Source of the DNA: Bicyclus anynana
Taxonomy: Eukaryota > Arthropoda > Insecta > Lepidoptera > Nymphalidae
Reading direction: 5' to 3'
Length of the DNA stretch: 64,000 nucleotides
Assembly (NCBI RefSeq): GCF_947172395.1
Contig: NC_069084.1
Location: 2,791,107-2,855,106, forward strand
Shown here piece after piece: positions 46,641 to 60,105 of the stretch. Position numbers and translations under genes: made by a program. Each line of letters begins with the position of its first letter. The first letter of the stretch is position 1. Under the pieces are notes generated by a model. It was given only the letters and a program-made list of their open reading frames with translations. It did no database searches and had not been told where the DNA came from.

Positions 46641-48310
46641 TAACCAATTTTAGGATGAAGGTTTTTGAAAATTATTAGATTTGAATTGTAAGCTGCAAAG
46701 TTTACATGTGTAGCATTGTAGTGAATGAACGATTTGTTGATTCATTATTGGCATAAACAGGCTCGATAGTGCTAATAATGTGCATCATAAAATTTTTATG
46801 CCAAATACATTTTTACGCAAGGAGCATAAATTCCCCGTTTTCAACAACTCAGCACCATAATAACAGTTTTTATGTACCATTTTATCCGGGAAACGGGACT
46901 TTTGGCGGGGTTTGTTCACGCACTACAGATCGATTTGTATTCAAGTCTCACGGAACATTTATGATACGACATCACTTGATACTTTAGAATATATGAATTT
47001 GTGTGAAGCACCCTCACAACGCGGGGAAGATTTTTTCTGAGAATAGTAGACGTTGAATCGATTGTTGGGGAATTGACGGATTCAGCTTGGGACGAATCAT
47101 ATTTGTAGGTTATAAAATCTAACTATTTGTTCGGTCCATACAAAATTTTGCCCGATACTGACCACGCTGGTCGGTCAGCGCAGATGTCACTGCTGCCCGA
47201 CGCCGGCCTGAGACATTTTATAATCTAGCCTGTGGGAATGGATATATCGCCATTCGTCGGTCGCCAGAGCCTCGTCGGTCCATCTGCATCTGCACCACGA
47301 GCAGGTGAGGTTGGCAGTTGGAGAGACTGACTGGTACTAGCCTCCTCCTTTCACCCCTTCGCGACATATTTTCGTCTGAAATTCCTCAGTGCCTGAAGAC
47401 AAAAGTTTTGGAACACCCACCAGTCATAACAACGTCGGTCCAGGGAACCCAGGTGCTCGTATACCCCGTATAAAAGTATATGGAGATGATAATATGATGT
47501 ATGAATAAAGATCTGGTTAAATAAATTAATAAAAGTTTCTTGAAAAAAAAAAAACATATTTTATCTCTTTTTGGTCAAAAAGTTCGAAGGTGTACCAAAG
47601 CGGTAAAGTAACATTTGAAGTTGTATTCTATTTCTGTTTCCAAAAAGCTTAACAAACAAGAAACTGAAGAAAACAACCTATAAAAGTCTTTAAAAAATGT
47701 CGTAAAATTCGGGTTGTATGGTCTGGTCAGGCAACGATCTTTGCTTGTCCTCATATTAAATGTGAATTAATAATGTTGTACAACGATGTAGCAATGTATT
47801 TTTTTAAATGAATTTATTATTAATGTAGAATTATCAAGATTTTGTTAGATATACGTTAATTGCCGGGTGGTTAAGGTAGGCCAGGGCCGGGGTATTCCCT
47901 TTTGAATAAATTATGAAATTACGCGTTTGAATCGAAAATCAAAAAAACTTTTCTGGGGGAATCGAAAAGACTTTTCTTTCAAGTAGAAAGAAGAAGTGAA
48001 GTAGTGAAAATTTCTTTTAAGGATAGTAATCGTTGAAACGATTGTTTCAGAGTGCGAAGCGGATCATATTTGTAGGTTATAAAATCCAACATAAAATACG
48101 AAATTTTTCGACAGGTTATTGCAAAAGTTACGATGGATGATAGTTTGTTACTTCACGCCAGATTTCATCTCGATGACATTTAGCACAGAGATAATATTTT
48201 ATAGAATAGAACATAGACTAGTTTGATCCCGAAAACCAGGAAGTAAATGGGATACGGGGTGTAATACTAAGAATTTCCCAACTCCAAGAATTTGCACTGA
48301 AAGTTTCTCA
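46640..48310. other. Intronic stretch, no recognised gene
   Basis: Part of the long intron upstream of brp exon 45708-45857. Two similar blocks, 47035-47120 and 48020-48095 (catatttgtaggttataaaatc), suggest another dispersed element. A GC-richer block at 47160-47380 shows no usable frame. Confidence 0.4.
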
Positions 48311-48313
48311 TGA

Positions 48314-48521
48314 TCAACAACCTATATTCGGCTCACTGTTGAGCGGTAAATCTCATCTCTGAATGAGAGGGGTTAGGAGCGGGTTAGGTTAGTCCACTAT
48401 GCTGACCAAATGCGGATTGGCAGACTTCACACACACCTAGAGAATTGAGAAAATTCTTTGTGCAGGTTTCCTCACGACGTTTTTCCTTCAGTTTGTGACA
48501 CGTGATATGTAATTTCGATAG
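48314..48521 (-). repeat. SINE family A copy, 5'-truncated
   Basis: acaacctatattcggctcactgttgagc ... gacacgtgatatgtaatttc; it lacks the tRNA-like head. Confidence 0.8.
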
Positions 48522-48559
48522 TTAGGGGAGCACAGTTCATCAAGATCAAGAAAGATCCC

Positions 48560-48890
48560 CACAGTTATCCAGACAGTTATGGATCTGCCAATGTGTTAAA
48601 AAACATTTACTTTGTCGAGGTTACTACACAATTGATGAGTTCCTTAATGATAAAGATGCTTGGAGGCCATTGGATCAGCTTCTACCTCCACACAGGAAGT
48701 AAAACTAAAAGAAATTTAATGATGTTAACGATTCTAATTTATACAAATATTGTATGATTTCTTTTTCAAAAGAGCATCTTTTGAGTTTCTTGCCGGCTCT
48801 TCTCAGCAGAATCTGCCCCCGAACCGATGGTAGAGACGTTTCAAAAGTGCTTGTAAACTAAGCCTACTTCAAATAAATGAATTTAGAATT
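48560..48890 (-). repeat. Dispersed repeat family E (non-LTR 3' end), long copy
   Basis: Shares gcttggaggccattggatcagctt, gagtttcttgccggctcttctcagcagaa and aaataaatgaattt with 60848-61108; both are long copies. Confidence 0.65.
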
Positions 48891-49265
48891 TTTTTTTAAC
48901 CTCTTTAAAACATTACTTTACATTGTATGTAATAGGTGTGTACTAGTTCTGCACTGGTTTGGAATCGATTTCTCTTATCGTTTAGGTATATCAAAAATAT
49001 GGATTAACCCTATCGCTTGAAAACAGATATAACATATGAAATTTTTCCAATATTAGGTAGAAATATAATTTTAACTTGACACATTCAATAAATTCAGCCA
49101 ATAACTGGCGGCTTCCATCCTGATAAGCACACACCAGGGAGATGGTGAATTAAATTGGCAAAATTTTTTACAGGAAAAACGCCCAATTCGGGTTAGTTAC
49201 AAGGTTTATATGTCAATAGCGGCAGAACGGATGAAACGGATGGATGGAAATTGCCAAAGTGATAA

Positions 49266-49435
49266 ATTCAAATTCAAATTTCATTTATTTCAAATAGGCT
49301 TCATTTACAAGCACTTTTGAAAAGTCAAGTTATGTCATGTATTAATGGTGGTAATTGAAGTCGAAAACTTAAGTTAAAGTTACGAGGTTTCCAAACGCGC
49401 CTTGGTCCGTGAAGAGACCACACTAACCTCAGTCA
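49266..49435 (+). repeat. Dispersed repeat family E fragment
   Basis: aatttcatttatttcaaataggcttcatttacaagcacttttgaaaagtc. Confidence 0.65.
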
Positions 49436-49518
49436 AGGATTATTTTTTTTTGTTTACCATGATTTTACAAACTTATTTATCTATGGAAATAGGAGAAAAA
49501 GCTGTCTTTTATTTCAAT

Positions 49519-49550
49519 ACTGCGGACGCCCGCGACTTCGTCCGCGTGGA
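49519..49550 (+). repeat. Edge of the CGCGACTTCGTCCGCG repeat
   Basis: tactgcggacgcccgcgacttcgtccgcgtgg. A similar edge lies at 52132-52165. Confidence 0.65.
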
Positions 49551-49632
49551 AATCAATGTAAACTTTCAACCCCTATTTCACCACTTTAAGTGTAATTGTC
49601 TTTAAGTGTAATTGTCACTTTAAGTGTAATTC

Positions 49633-49762
49633 TCTACGTGTGTGAAGTCTGCCAATCCGCATTTGGCCAGTGGTGAACTAAGAGCTAACCCCCTTCATTC
49701 TGAGAGGAGACTCGTGCTCAACAATGAGCCGAATATGGGTTGTCAATAATGATGATGATGTT
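49633..49762 (+). repeat. SINE family A 3' half
   Basis: tgtgtgaagtctgccaatccgcatttggccag ... caatgagccgaatatgggttg, ending in a gat-repeat tail. Confidence 0.75.
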
Positions 49763-50280
49763 TACGGGTTAAACGGTTAATATATTTTGTTATGAACATT
49801 AATGCTAAAGCATACCTAGATGCACGTTAAGGCATAAGAAATTAGAATAAGAAATGAGTTTTCACTTTCCCGATCGTGGGTGAGCTTGACCTCATCTTAA
49901 CTAGTACAACATTTGCTTAATATTATGCGCTTTCAAGCTTTTAGTTAATTTATTATAACAGTTATTCTTTTTTGTTCTCAGTATCTGCGATCAGTCGTTA
50001 GACTTTTTTTTTTCCTGCCAGTCAGTACGGAACCGCTTTGAATTTCCTCGTACTGACTTTCTATTTATCTCAATTTCCTTTTTTTCTGCCCGTTCTCTTT
50101 CCTCTCTCCTGATCATAATTGCTCTGAGCTCTCCATTCTTCCACGTCGACTAGCATGCGTGCAATAAGGTTTTGCGCATCCACGCTGCCCCTTGGCCCCT
50201 GGGCCGCTGTCAGTCGTTAGACTATAAGAAGGTGAGTTGAGTGACTATGAGGCGGTTTCTAACAGAAGCCATAGCCAATT

Positions 50281-50388
50281 GGTCTGGCTATATTCTTCAA
50301 CCGGTCCAGACGGGGAGCGAACACAGGACCTTCATTTCGTAAGTCAATTGCGCATACTCGTACCACTGCGCCACGAAGGCCGTAAGCC
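50281..50388 (-). repeat. tRNA-derived SINE head
   Basis: Minus strand: ggccttcgtggcgcagtgg (A box) and a B-box-like gttcgctcccc. It sits just upstream of the candidate nested gene at 50501. Confidence 0.55.
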
Positions 50389-50500
50389 TCAAATGTAAAG
50401 GGTTTTCTCTTCTAGCGCTATTTTTTAAAATGCCTTCATAACTGAAACCTACGTAGGCAAATAGCAAAAGGTACCTGTACAATGTAAGCACCTGACGTGT

Positions 50501-51134
50501 GTGCATGTTCTCAAAAATGCCGACGCTTTAAAAACGCGTCGACATGCGAGCTGGAAGTACAAATGTTTTCGAAAATACTCCTACATGCCTCACATTCACG
50601 GAAACATGGTGTACGTATATCAGTGCTACGACAATGGAAAATATTTGTATGGAGCTGAGTCTATGGTAAGCATACGTTGTATGAGCGAAAGCGATTTATG
50701 ACAAGCTATTTTTTTTTTAAGAATATTTGTCATATCATTCAAATAAGACCAATATTCGCGTTCTTCTCTTATTAGTCGGAAACGACCATTAAGAGTAGGT
50801 ACAACAATAGTCTAGCGAGCAGGGATCGAACTACGACCTGTCGGTGATGAATTCGGCCCTTTGGATCTATTGACATTGAGGTATTTTATTTCACTTTTAG
50901 GTATCTGTTGGTGAAATCTTGGAAGGTAAATTAGTAGTGTATTAGTGCAGTTTGAAACATAAAGAGCAAATGCAAAAAATGAAAATTGAGAACTCTCAAA
51001 GTATAATTTGGGCTGGGCAACAAGACGCTTTAGAGCAACGGCGAAGAAATGCTGCTACGAGTATGTATGATAGACAGGAGAAACAAAAGGCGAAAAACCC
51101 TTGCATACAGCCGTGCAGGAGGAAATTTTTGTAA
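50501..51134 (+). CDS. Candidate small spliced gene nested in the brp upstream intron (unknown function)
   Basis: Not recognised. Proposed exons: 50501-50665 (ATG, 55 codons, MHVLKNADALKTRRHASWKY..YQCYDNGKYLYGAESM, donor ATG|GTAAGC); 50901-50925 (acceptor ttttag, VSVGEILE, donor AAG|GTAAAT); 50965-51134 (acceptor ataaag|AG, EQMQKMKIENSQSIIWAGQQ, then DALEQRRRNAATSMYDRQEK and a Cys-containing basic end CRRKFL, TAA). The product would be about 119 residues, basic, with a short helical segment; no signal peptide or membrane segment. The amino-acid composition looks coding, unlike nearby AT-rich frames. Weak points: the third acceptor is poor (the better site at 50950 gives a stop), and the first ATG has an upstream in-frame TGA close by. 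Could also be a fragment of an unrecognised element. Confidence 0.35.
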
Positions 51135-52185
51135 TATGATTCAACCTTAACTATCTAGATAGGTGAGCTATCAAGGTTTAGATAGATGTCTGAATTACTT
51201 TACTCGATTGCTAAAAAAAAAACTATTTCTTCTTTTTCCATTTTTAGATTACGTAATATTACTAGAACGTACGGCTGTTTTCATTTAATCCGCTTCCTCT
51301 CAGTCAATAAAACCTCACCCCTATCGGCCCTGCCACCCCGGCGTTGTCCTATTTTCTTCCTTAATTACCCGCGATAATCGATACGATCAAGGTCTACTTA
51401 ATTTACAAATAATGTCATTTATCATACTAACTTTTGTGATTTGGAAGTCACTTTATTGTTGCTACTTTATATGGTGTTTATATGTAGGGTAGTCTATTGA
51501 TACGTTACTAGCAGATGCTTGCGACTTTGTTCGTCCTTATACAGTCGTAATTTCCATAAACCGCTTGAATGACTTGGACCGCAAGTGGAAGGACTTGGTC
51601 TGTATCTAACCCTAATGGAATGAAGCTTGATGTACCTATGTATGAAATAAAACTATACCTACTAGTGCCATAAAAATCACCACCCAATTGGTGGTAATTT
51701 GAAATGAAATGTCATTAAAAATATTTATGCAAAACGATAGTTATAAATGACAATAAAATTGAATTCAAGCTCAAAAAGGCTAGAATCCAGAGCCACAAAG
51801 CAAATAATTAAAAAATCTGTTCATTTTGTTTTAGTAGGATCAACTGATTGATCTATTAGCGACTCCGCTGTAATTTAGCCATCGCATTTAAGGAACATCG
51901 TAAAATCGATAAGTGCCAATGGGACTGATACCGACAGAGGGGGAGGGAAGGTGGAGGGGTGGTGTCAGGGGAGGGATAATCAGCTGCTCCGACTCATTAG
52001 TTGTTAAGCATTGAGCACAATGATATTTTTTTTTTTAAATTGGCTCACAGCTTTGGGTACTAGCTCTTTTATACATATCAGTGATGGTACATACTGATAC
52101 TGTGTCTAAGTAAACTTCATTTTATTTGTTAAACTAGCGTACGCCTGCGACTTTGTCCGCGTGAAAACCCTTTTAGAACTTGTAA

Positions 52186-52480
52186 AAGTCAAAGTTAATT
52201 TATTTCAATCAGGCTAAGTTTACACGCACTTTGTTGTTACATGGGATAATAAAAGTTAGAAACTTATAATTAGGAAAACAAAAGAAAGGAACAATGAAAT
52301 ACATAATACACAATATTAAGTTGGTACATGATTTTTGTGTAACTTTAGTGTTTACGAAGCACACGCAACGAAAGCTGTCCTAAATAATAATTTTGCCACA
52401 TTTTACTATTGGTCGTAGCGTGATGTTATAAAGCCTCGATATATAAATAATATAGAGTGTGGACTATACAACACAGTAAT
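52186..52480 (+). repeat. Dispersed repeat family E, diverged
   Basis: aaagttaatttatttcaatcaggctaagtttacacgcac; the remainder diverges from other copies. Confidence 0.5.
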
Positions 52481-54739
52481 ATTTTTCATTATGGCGGACA
52501 AACCAGTCGCGGATTTGCAGTGTCGCCCTAGGTCCCAAAGTACTACTTAACCGCCCCTTTTTCAGCACCAATCACAATAACAGATTTTTATCACTTTTTA
52601 TCAAAATCAATTGATTTAGTAATAATTCCCGAGGTTTTGGGGATTGTTGCACAATTAAATAAAATAATCAAAATGGTTTTGAGTTAAAAAGAAAGTGACA
52701 AAATTAGAAATTTTTATAATTAGTGAAATTTAATTAATATTCATTGCTTATTCCCACATTTTTTGTCACAAATGGCCGCCGCAGGCCCAAGCCTACTAGG
52801 CCTCTAGATAAATCCGCCATAGTTCAAACAAACAGAAAAACCCTTCAGCTTTATAATAATAGTATAGAAAAATGTAAATTTTCACGTTTATAAAATTAGT
52901 ACGTGATCCTTTTACTTCAAAAGAAGCTTTCTTTAGAATTTGCTTCATATTTCTTTATGTTTGTCTTAAATCTTACACTTTCGCAGCGAGGAAATTACTA
53001 GGCAAGGGAAGAGGGTCTTTGTTTTGCGAGATTATTTCATTCAGTTTGAAGTGGGTGGGATTGCTTCAAGCTGACCCAATTCTGTTATTGCTGGCGGACT
53101 GTTTTGTTATGGGTTATGTTATGGGGTAATGTGATACTTTACTTGGTCACTTTGCGTGTACTTGTTAAACTAATGGTCCCTTGTCTTGATTGGTGTAGAG
53201 GGTAGGGTTAATTTTCTATGATTCTTGGTATAATTTGGGCATCAACTACGAAATATTGTATTACAGACCGATGTATTTTACATACCAACTTTAGTAGTTA
53301 CTACAACCAATACCGTTATTAGACTTCAAAAAATAAAGAAAGGGGTACACCCCTATGTTACTATTTTTAAGGTTAAACCCTGATAACCGCGTATCAATAA
53401 AACTGATGTGTAGAGTAATCCAGTTTCCACTGTATTTAATACAAAAATTCGCTCAAACTACACGAAACTTCCCAATTTCCCAAACGAAAAGATGTTATCG
53501 TAAAAATTTATGGCACCGACGTGTGAATTCCTGTAAAGAGTTGTTGGAACGTGAACAGCTTCCTCGGTGGAGTCAGGGAACATGGCCGCCGGGAAAAATG
53601 GCGTTGATCTCGAGAAGTGCCTTTGACAACTGCCGCGAAATAGCTTCGCGGGTACGAATTCATTTACATATATCGCAATATATCGCAATATATCGTGCCC
53701 TTACAAAAACTACATTTATTTCCAACAATACGTCTTCCTCTAAGAACGCTTGTATGCCTGAACCTACGTTCTTCATAGCCAAATAGGTTCCGATCGTCGA
53801 AGTACAAAAACGGTACCCTTTATAGGGTTACTCGTGTGTTTGTTAATTCTCCGAATCTACTGGGCACATATTTCGAATAAAGTGGCCCAATCACTGATCT
53901 GATTATAGGGATCATTTTCGGGGACAAGATGGAAAACTGAAAGAACATTTTTGCAAACTGCACCGTGCGATATACAATACTAGCGGACTCTGGCCCTGTC
54001 GCAAAATCGCAAAAGTGGACGTATACAAGCTATAAACTACCTCCCTGCCAATTAACATCTTTGTAAGTTAAGTGATTTTCGAAATTTCTTGATAAATGCT
54101 TTCGCTTTTATGTATATGTAAGAGAGTTAAAATCAAATGTGTTTTTTGGGTATTTAAAAATAATTATGTAGTTTTCTCTCGGCACTCAACAGCTTTATAG
54201 AATGAGGTAAGTATATAAATGGCTAGCTTTATAGAAATCCATTTTAATAGGGTTCGTAGTCTAACATTAATTAAGTAATAAAAAAAACAACTGCAGAAAT
54301 AATCTGGTTGCTGAAAATGTCATACTACTCTCACAAGTGTCTATAAAAGCCTACTTCAAAACAAAAGAATTCGAAATTTAAATATGAACGGCCAGTTTCC
54401 TCCCGCCCTCCGCTAGATGGCGCGCGTCGTTCACTTCATTGATCGCGCCGGTACGCCCACCGAAAATAGTACACCCGATTACGCAACCCCCGCCATTCAC
54501 AGCCGCGCGCCGGGCACCTATTTTTGATAGAAACAATCATTTTAGAAACATCGCTCTTGATTTTTGACGTCATAGACAAAATAGATCGGGAGATAGAGGC
54601 GAGACGAAGATAATTTTGTAATGTCTGTGGTCACTGGTCTATATTTTTTTAATTTAGATTTATTACGGTTAGTAGAATTATAAATAGGAAATTAAGACAT
54701 CTTGTCTGTCTTGAAATTAAATTATTAATTTAAAATATT

Positions 54740-55092
54740 TGACCTCTTTAATCCAGCCCTTACATTGGTATCGCTGTAATAATGGGGTAACTTCTCCCAT
54801 TTTCCCATCATTTCCCCTTCACTGCGTGCTCCTAATGATGATCGTAGCGTGGTGAAAAGTATACTATAACCTGCCCAGGAGTATGAAGAATAATTGTACC
54901 AAGTTTCGTTAAAATCCGTTAAATAGTTGTTGTTTCTATAACGAACATACAGACCGACAGAAAATTTTACTGATTGCATTTTTGGCATCAGTATCGATCA
55001 CTAATCACCCCCTGATAGTTATTTTGGAAATATATTTCATGTGCAGATGTACATCTCTGTACAGATTTATTATAAGTATAGATGTATTGTTT
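54740..55092 (+). repeat. Common lepidopteran repeat (variant 3)
   Basis: Complement-oriented relative of 22975-23247: cgtagcgtggtgaaaagtatactataacctgcccagg... attataagtatagat. Confidence 0.7.
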
Positions 55093-55769
55093 GTTATGGA
55101 TAATACTCACTACAATTTAAAATCCAAAAGAGCCCTAAATTCAAATGGTGCATACATAGTAGGTACTTTGTAAGCCGTTTTCAGCGCACTCAATACAAGT
55201 TTTTCGTAACTGAAGCATCATTCAGTATTCGATGCTCAAAATATAATTACGTTTGCAATACGCAGCCATTTTGCTTTTTTTTTTAATTCCGCTTCAAAAC
55301 TCGCTCAAAGTAACGAACTAATTGATATCGTGTATAAAAGAGGAAAAAGTACAGCGAGCTGAACCTTTTCAGTAAAGGGTAATGACATGAATTCTGAACT
55401 CGTGTCTCATGAACTGCCTCATTGGTTGGATGAGGTTAAACGTTGAGGGTTCAAGTTTTGGGTCAGGTCAGTCAATAATTATTTTAAATATTGGATAGAA
55501 GCAGGCGTAACTTTGCGGAAGTTCATCATGATTATGAACGTGCAATTGCAAAGACTAAATTGCACGTTGTAGAGTCAACATCTCTTGAGGATGCTCCGGT
55601 TTCGGTGTGAGACGTACGTAGAGAGTATTTTGTCGGACCTGGGTGACGTTGTCGCATGGGTTCGTCGACTTTTCGCGGATGATAGCAAAATAAATAAATC
55701 ATTATATAATAATAATTATTTATCTTTCATTAAGATAAAAATACGTATGTGGCTGAAGTGTACTATTAT

Positions 55770-55868
55770 TTTAAAAACTTGTAAAAGAATTTTCAAATTC
55801 GGTTCAGTTGTTCCAGAGATTACTTCCTACAATACTACAATCTTTACCTCTTTATAATAAGTATAGAT
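55770..55868 (+). repeat. Common lepidopteran repeat, 3' end
   Basis: ttcggttcagttgttccagagattac ... ctctttataataagtatagat. Confidence 0.7.
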
Positions 55869-56234
55869 AATACATATACCTATTTGCAAACACTTGATAT
55901 AATATCTTTTTAAGTAGGTGGGTACTTATCCAATCAAGCCGTAACGATTACTAGGCCTAATGATCATTCATAACTCCGAAATAAGTACTTAATGGCGATA
56001 CCATAAAAATAAATTAAGCGTGGTCTGTTATATGCCTTTACGATCAAACGTTGATTACTTTAAAAGCCATAAAGCTTAATTACGATAATATCTGTAATTT
56101 TTTACCGACTTCGGAAAAGTAGGTTATCCATTTTACCCGTATGTAGTAATATTGACCGATATGCACTGTTTTTATAAAGGTACGGTAAAATGTTAATCTA
56201 AACCAGAGTTATAAGCATATGTGCCGAATATCAT

Positions 56235-56445
56235 AAGAGCCGATGGACGTTGGGGTCCCAAGAATGGCGACCCCGCTCCGGAAAGCGCAGTGTTGGCCGA
56301 ACCCCTCACTTGGTGGACCGAGAATATCACGCGGGTTGCAGGGAGCCGCTGGATGCTGGCGGCTCGAGATCGTTGTGCTTGGAGGTCCATGCAAGAGGCC
56401 TATGTCTAGCAGTGGACGGCCGATAATGATGATGATGATGAAAGA
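56235..56445 (+). repeat. LINE ORF2 3'-end remnant with gat tail
   Basis: Encodes the tail ..ESAVLAEPLTWWTENITRVA, GSRWMLAARDRCAWRSMQEAYV and ends in cagtggacggccgataatgatgatgatg, the target-primed 3' tail typical of this element. Confidence 0.75.
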
Positions 56446-57149
56446 TTTATTAGTCATGTTAAGATATAGCTGTAATATCTACTAGGGGAGGTGTTAGGTT
56501 AGTCGTGGGTTTTGGAGGGTATTAGTCACACCAACAAGTGTAATTAAATAAAAGTAACACGACAAATAACCCTCACAGTCAATGGCTATGAAAAAAGCCG
56601 AAGGGAGCTTCGTAAAAATGTTTTAAGCACAACTCATTTAAAGTTTAGTTTTCCATAGAATAGCATTTAACAAGTCGCAGAGTTCGTATTGAAAGGTTTC
56701 CAAAAAAAATTTTGTTAAGAATTTTTAACCTAAAATTCTCAACCCAGAGTTGGTTGGTGCTACAGTCCCGTGCCTCGGAGAGCACGTTAAGCCTCGGTAC
56801 CGTTCATTATCAATAATACATGTATCATCGGATAATAGTGATCGTTAGTGATTTTCACATTATCACCATATTGGTGCAGCCTGCTGGCCCATTTCCTATT
56901 TTTACTACCCAACTGCAAGAAGGGCATGGGCAAGTAACAAACGCCACTTTGCCACTGCCAGATGTGCGATGACATTTATTTTGTCGAAAAATGAGAAACA
57001 GAGGCTTATGAAACAAACATTTTGTGTTCCCATTTTGTAAGCAACCCTGTAGTATTTAGTTTAACCAAACATTAGTAGCACTACAAACTTCAAAGGCGGC
57101 GAGATATTGACTTTATTTCAATGTCGGCAATATTAGCGCAAATGCAATC

Positions 57150-57530
57150 ATCATCATCATCATTAACAGCCGATGGACGTCCACTGCTGGACATATTGTA
57201 TGGACTTCCAAACAAAACAATCTCGAGCCGCGAGCATCCAGCGGCTCCCTGCAATGACGTCCTCGGTCCATAGTTTAGCAACAACACCACGCTTTCCGGT
57301 GCGGGGTTACCATTCCAGCACCTTGGGACCTCAATGTCCATCAGCTCTTTGAACTATGTGGCCTACCCCTTGCCACTTCAGTGTCAGTAACTTTGGTTCT
57401 TCTGCGGATCTCCTCATTACTGATTTGATCACGCAGAGAAACCCCAAACATAGCTCACTCCATCGCCCGCTGAGTGATTTAGAGCCTTTTTTACAAGGGC
57501 CACAGTTAGCGACCAGGTCTCGGATTATAT
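57150..57530 (-). repeat. LINE 3' end, longer copy
   Basis: Reverse of the same tail (atcatcatcatcattaacagccgatggacgtcc ... ccattccagcaccttgggacc), continuing upstream through gatcacgcagagaaaccccaaacatagctc. Confidence 0.7.
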
Positions 57531-57544
57531 AAACATGAATATAT

Positions 57545-58045
57545 AATGTAATTAAACACAAAATTGTGCATGTGTGCGCTTGTTACGTCCAGCTATAACC
57601 CAGAAGCTGCCATGTAAGAGTTGGCCTATAAACCTCGCACATGGTACCATCTACACGAGGCGCAAGATCAGCATCGGCCAACATTAACTGACGTCAACCG
57701 TGGTTTGCTCTAAAGTTAAGAGCTAGCGATCATTATTACTTGGTCGATCGTCGATCGGTAGTCATTTAGGTATAGGTTAGGTGTAGGTTTTACTTATAGA
57801 ATGTAATAGATCGATTGCAGATCTTAGTTATAATTAAGAATTTAGATCGATCTCCGATCGCGATTTATTATTTAGTTATAGTAAGTTATAATATATTTTT
57901 GTAATAATTATTATATTGCAAAATTTCTTATTAAATAAGTATAAAATCATACGCTTACATTCTTCAACCCTGCTGCCCCAAAACGTAAGTCGCTCAGTGG
58001 AGTCGCTAAATTCACTTTTTGCAGTGATTTTGTAGGAACCTAACA
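57545..58045 (-). repeat. Dispersed repeat family C, reverse copy, interrupted
   Basis: acacaaaattgtgcatgtgtgcgc at one end and cactttttgcagtgattttgtagg at the other, with roughly 400 bp of unrelated AT-rich DNA between. Confidence 0.5.
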
Positions 58046-59037
58046 TATCTATAGTAAAATATACATCGTCGAAAACATTCCTGGGACGCGGTACGCCATA
58101 TATGTGCTGGCCTTTAGAACTCTAAATTTTGGAACAGTGCTCACGAAACAATAGTCGTGTGTTTCCATTGTCCCATTTGCCGTAAGCAACCGCGTAATAG
58201 TATTCAGTGTAATGTGTTTGTTATTGCTGTGGTTATTACCAACACAAGCTCTAACGCGGTAAAGACAAATTGAACGTTTGCTTGTTTAGGCCGACGTGGG
58301 CGGAAACGACTGAGCACCTTGATATACGATAGCGAAGATATAATCACTAATCCTATATAGGCTGATAATCCTTCCTTTCTAATTTAGATAAAATATCTTT
58401 CCTTTTTTTTTAATTTTTTGGGTCGAAGTTCTTCAAGTAAACTACGGCCAAAAATCAGCAAAAGCTTTAAACAAAGTATTTTATGATAGCCATAGAATAT
58501 TAGAAGTTTGACGTAGACGGAGTCTGTCTACGAAGGTTGATTTTAAGCTATTGTATTACAATCAAGAAAGTAAACCTAACACCGAAATCGCGCATCAATT
58601 TAACACATTTTAACGATATCATATCGACTCAACTGGACAAGTGCTTTGAAACTAGGGGGCAAAACTTATTCAACCAGAGTTTGATTCCAGCTAAACGTAA
58701 AGACATTTTTTATTTTTATTTATTTATTCTTTTATTTTTTATTCTTTTCATTTTCATAAAGAAAAAAAATACTGCATCAATAAAGCAAATAAATAATTAT
58801 AATTGCACATAAGCTTTACCGCGGCAGTCTCAGAGTACCACACGTATTTTATACGAAAAGTACCAGGATAACAAAACTTGATAAGAGATTTTTTAAAAGA
58901 AACTTCAATGTGGGTTTTGGAGTTGAAGTATTCTTACTTGGCTGGGCTCACAAGGCATTATTTTTTACATGGGAATTTTATAGTATAAATATATTAGTAA
59001 GTTATACGAGTAATTCACTATTTTATATTTAATTTGA

Positions 59038-59235
59038 ACTAGCCGACGGCCCACGGTTTTGGTCGCGTAATTCCCGTTCCCGTAAGAACACGGGGACAAA
59101 ATATAGCTTAAGAAACTCACAAATAACGTGGCTTTCTAGTGGTAAAAGAATTTTCAAAATCGGTTATGTAGATCCAGAGATTACTCCTTACAACGACGAC
59201 AAACTTTACTATAATAGGTAGCTACGAGTGTAGAT
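59038..59235 (+). repeat. Common lepidopteran repeat (variant 1)
   Basis: actagccgacggcccacggttttggtcgcg ... cccgttcccgtaagaacacggggac ... aatcggttatgtagatccagagatt. Confidence 0.75.
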
Positions 59236-59929
59236 AAGAAAAGAATTACAAACAATTTTCTCTTGATTGCCTTTATATTAATGAATATGAAAGAACGAAT
59301 GAATGTTTACAGTTTACCTAAAAAGATTTGTCATTATTAAGTCTCTGTCCCGGAAATCATAGATCCGAAACAGTTGTGAATGAGTCATGAAGCAGCGATA
59401 ATTTAGCATTAGAATATTTACTTGAGCGGAGTCCCAATTGATCAACGTAGCGTGAAATACTCCCAAGAAAGTAAGTGCTATAATTGAAGATTAGCACTCA
59501 CTTAGTTAAGTAGCCACTAGCCAGTTAGTAGTAGTTAGTAACTTGCCTATTGCGACGTGCTCTTTTGTGCATAAAGTCTCTTAAAATTATTATTCTTTAA
59601 AAGACTGGCAGATTATTATTACTATGAGTAGGTAGGTTTTGTTTTGTATTGTTTTCCAATTGAGAATTGTGGCATTTTATGGCACCAATTTCCTCATGTC
59701 CTTTAAGGAAAAACCAGTGCTTTGAGTGGGTACGAAAGTAATCCAGCGGTCGAGAAACTAACCGTAGGTATGTTTTAACTCCTTCACTACTACTACTGAA
59801 CTTGATTGGGCTGAAAATTGGATTAAAGTTAGATTAAACTCTTGAACACTACTAGTACTAGAACTAGGTAAAAAAAAAATCCATGGTTTCCCGAGATTTG
59901 CGAAAACTGATGATTTTAATGATATGAAT

Positions 59930-60105
59930 TTTTGTTGCTCTTCACGCCTCGACTACTGAATCGAATTAGCTGAAATTTGGTATTGAAATATGTTATAGCA
60001 TGGATTAACACATAGGCTACTTTTTATCCAGAAAAAATCCATGGTTCCCGAGGGATTTGTGAAAAACTAAATTCCACGGGGACGAAGTTGCGGGCGTCCA
60101 CTAGT
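59930..60105 (-). repeat. Common lepidopteran repeat (variant 2)
   Basis: ggattaacacataggctactttttatcc ... gaagttgcgggcgtccactagtg. A similar fragment lies at 60415-60447. Confidence 0.7.

Noticed and set aside
53355..53786. 143-codon plus-strand open frame
   Set aside because: No recognisable domain, biased AT-rich use and a repeat family F copy at its end; no support for translation.
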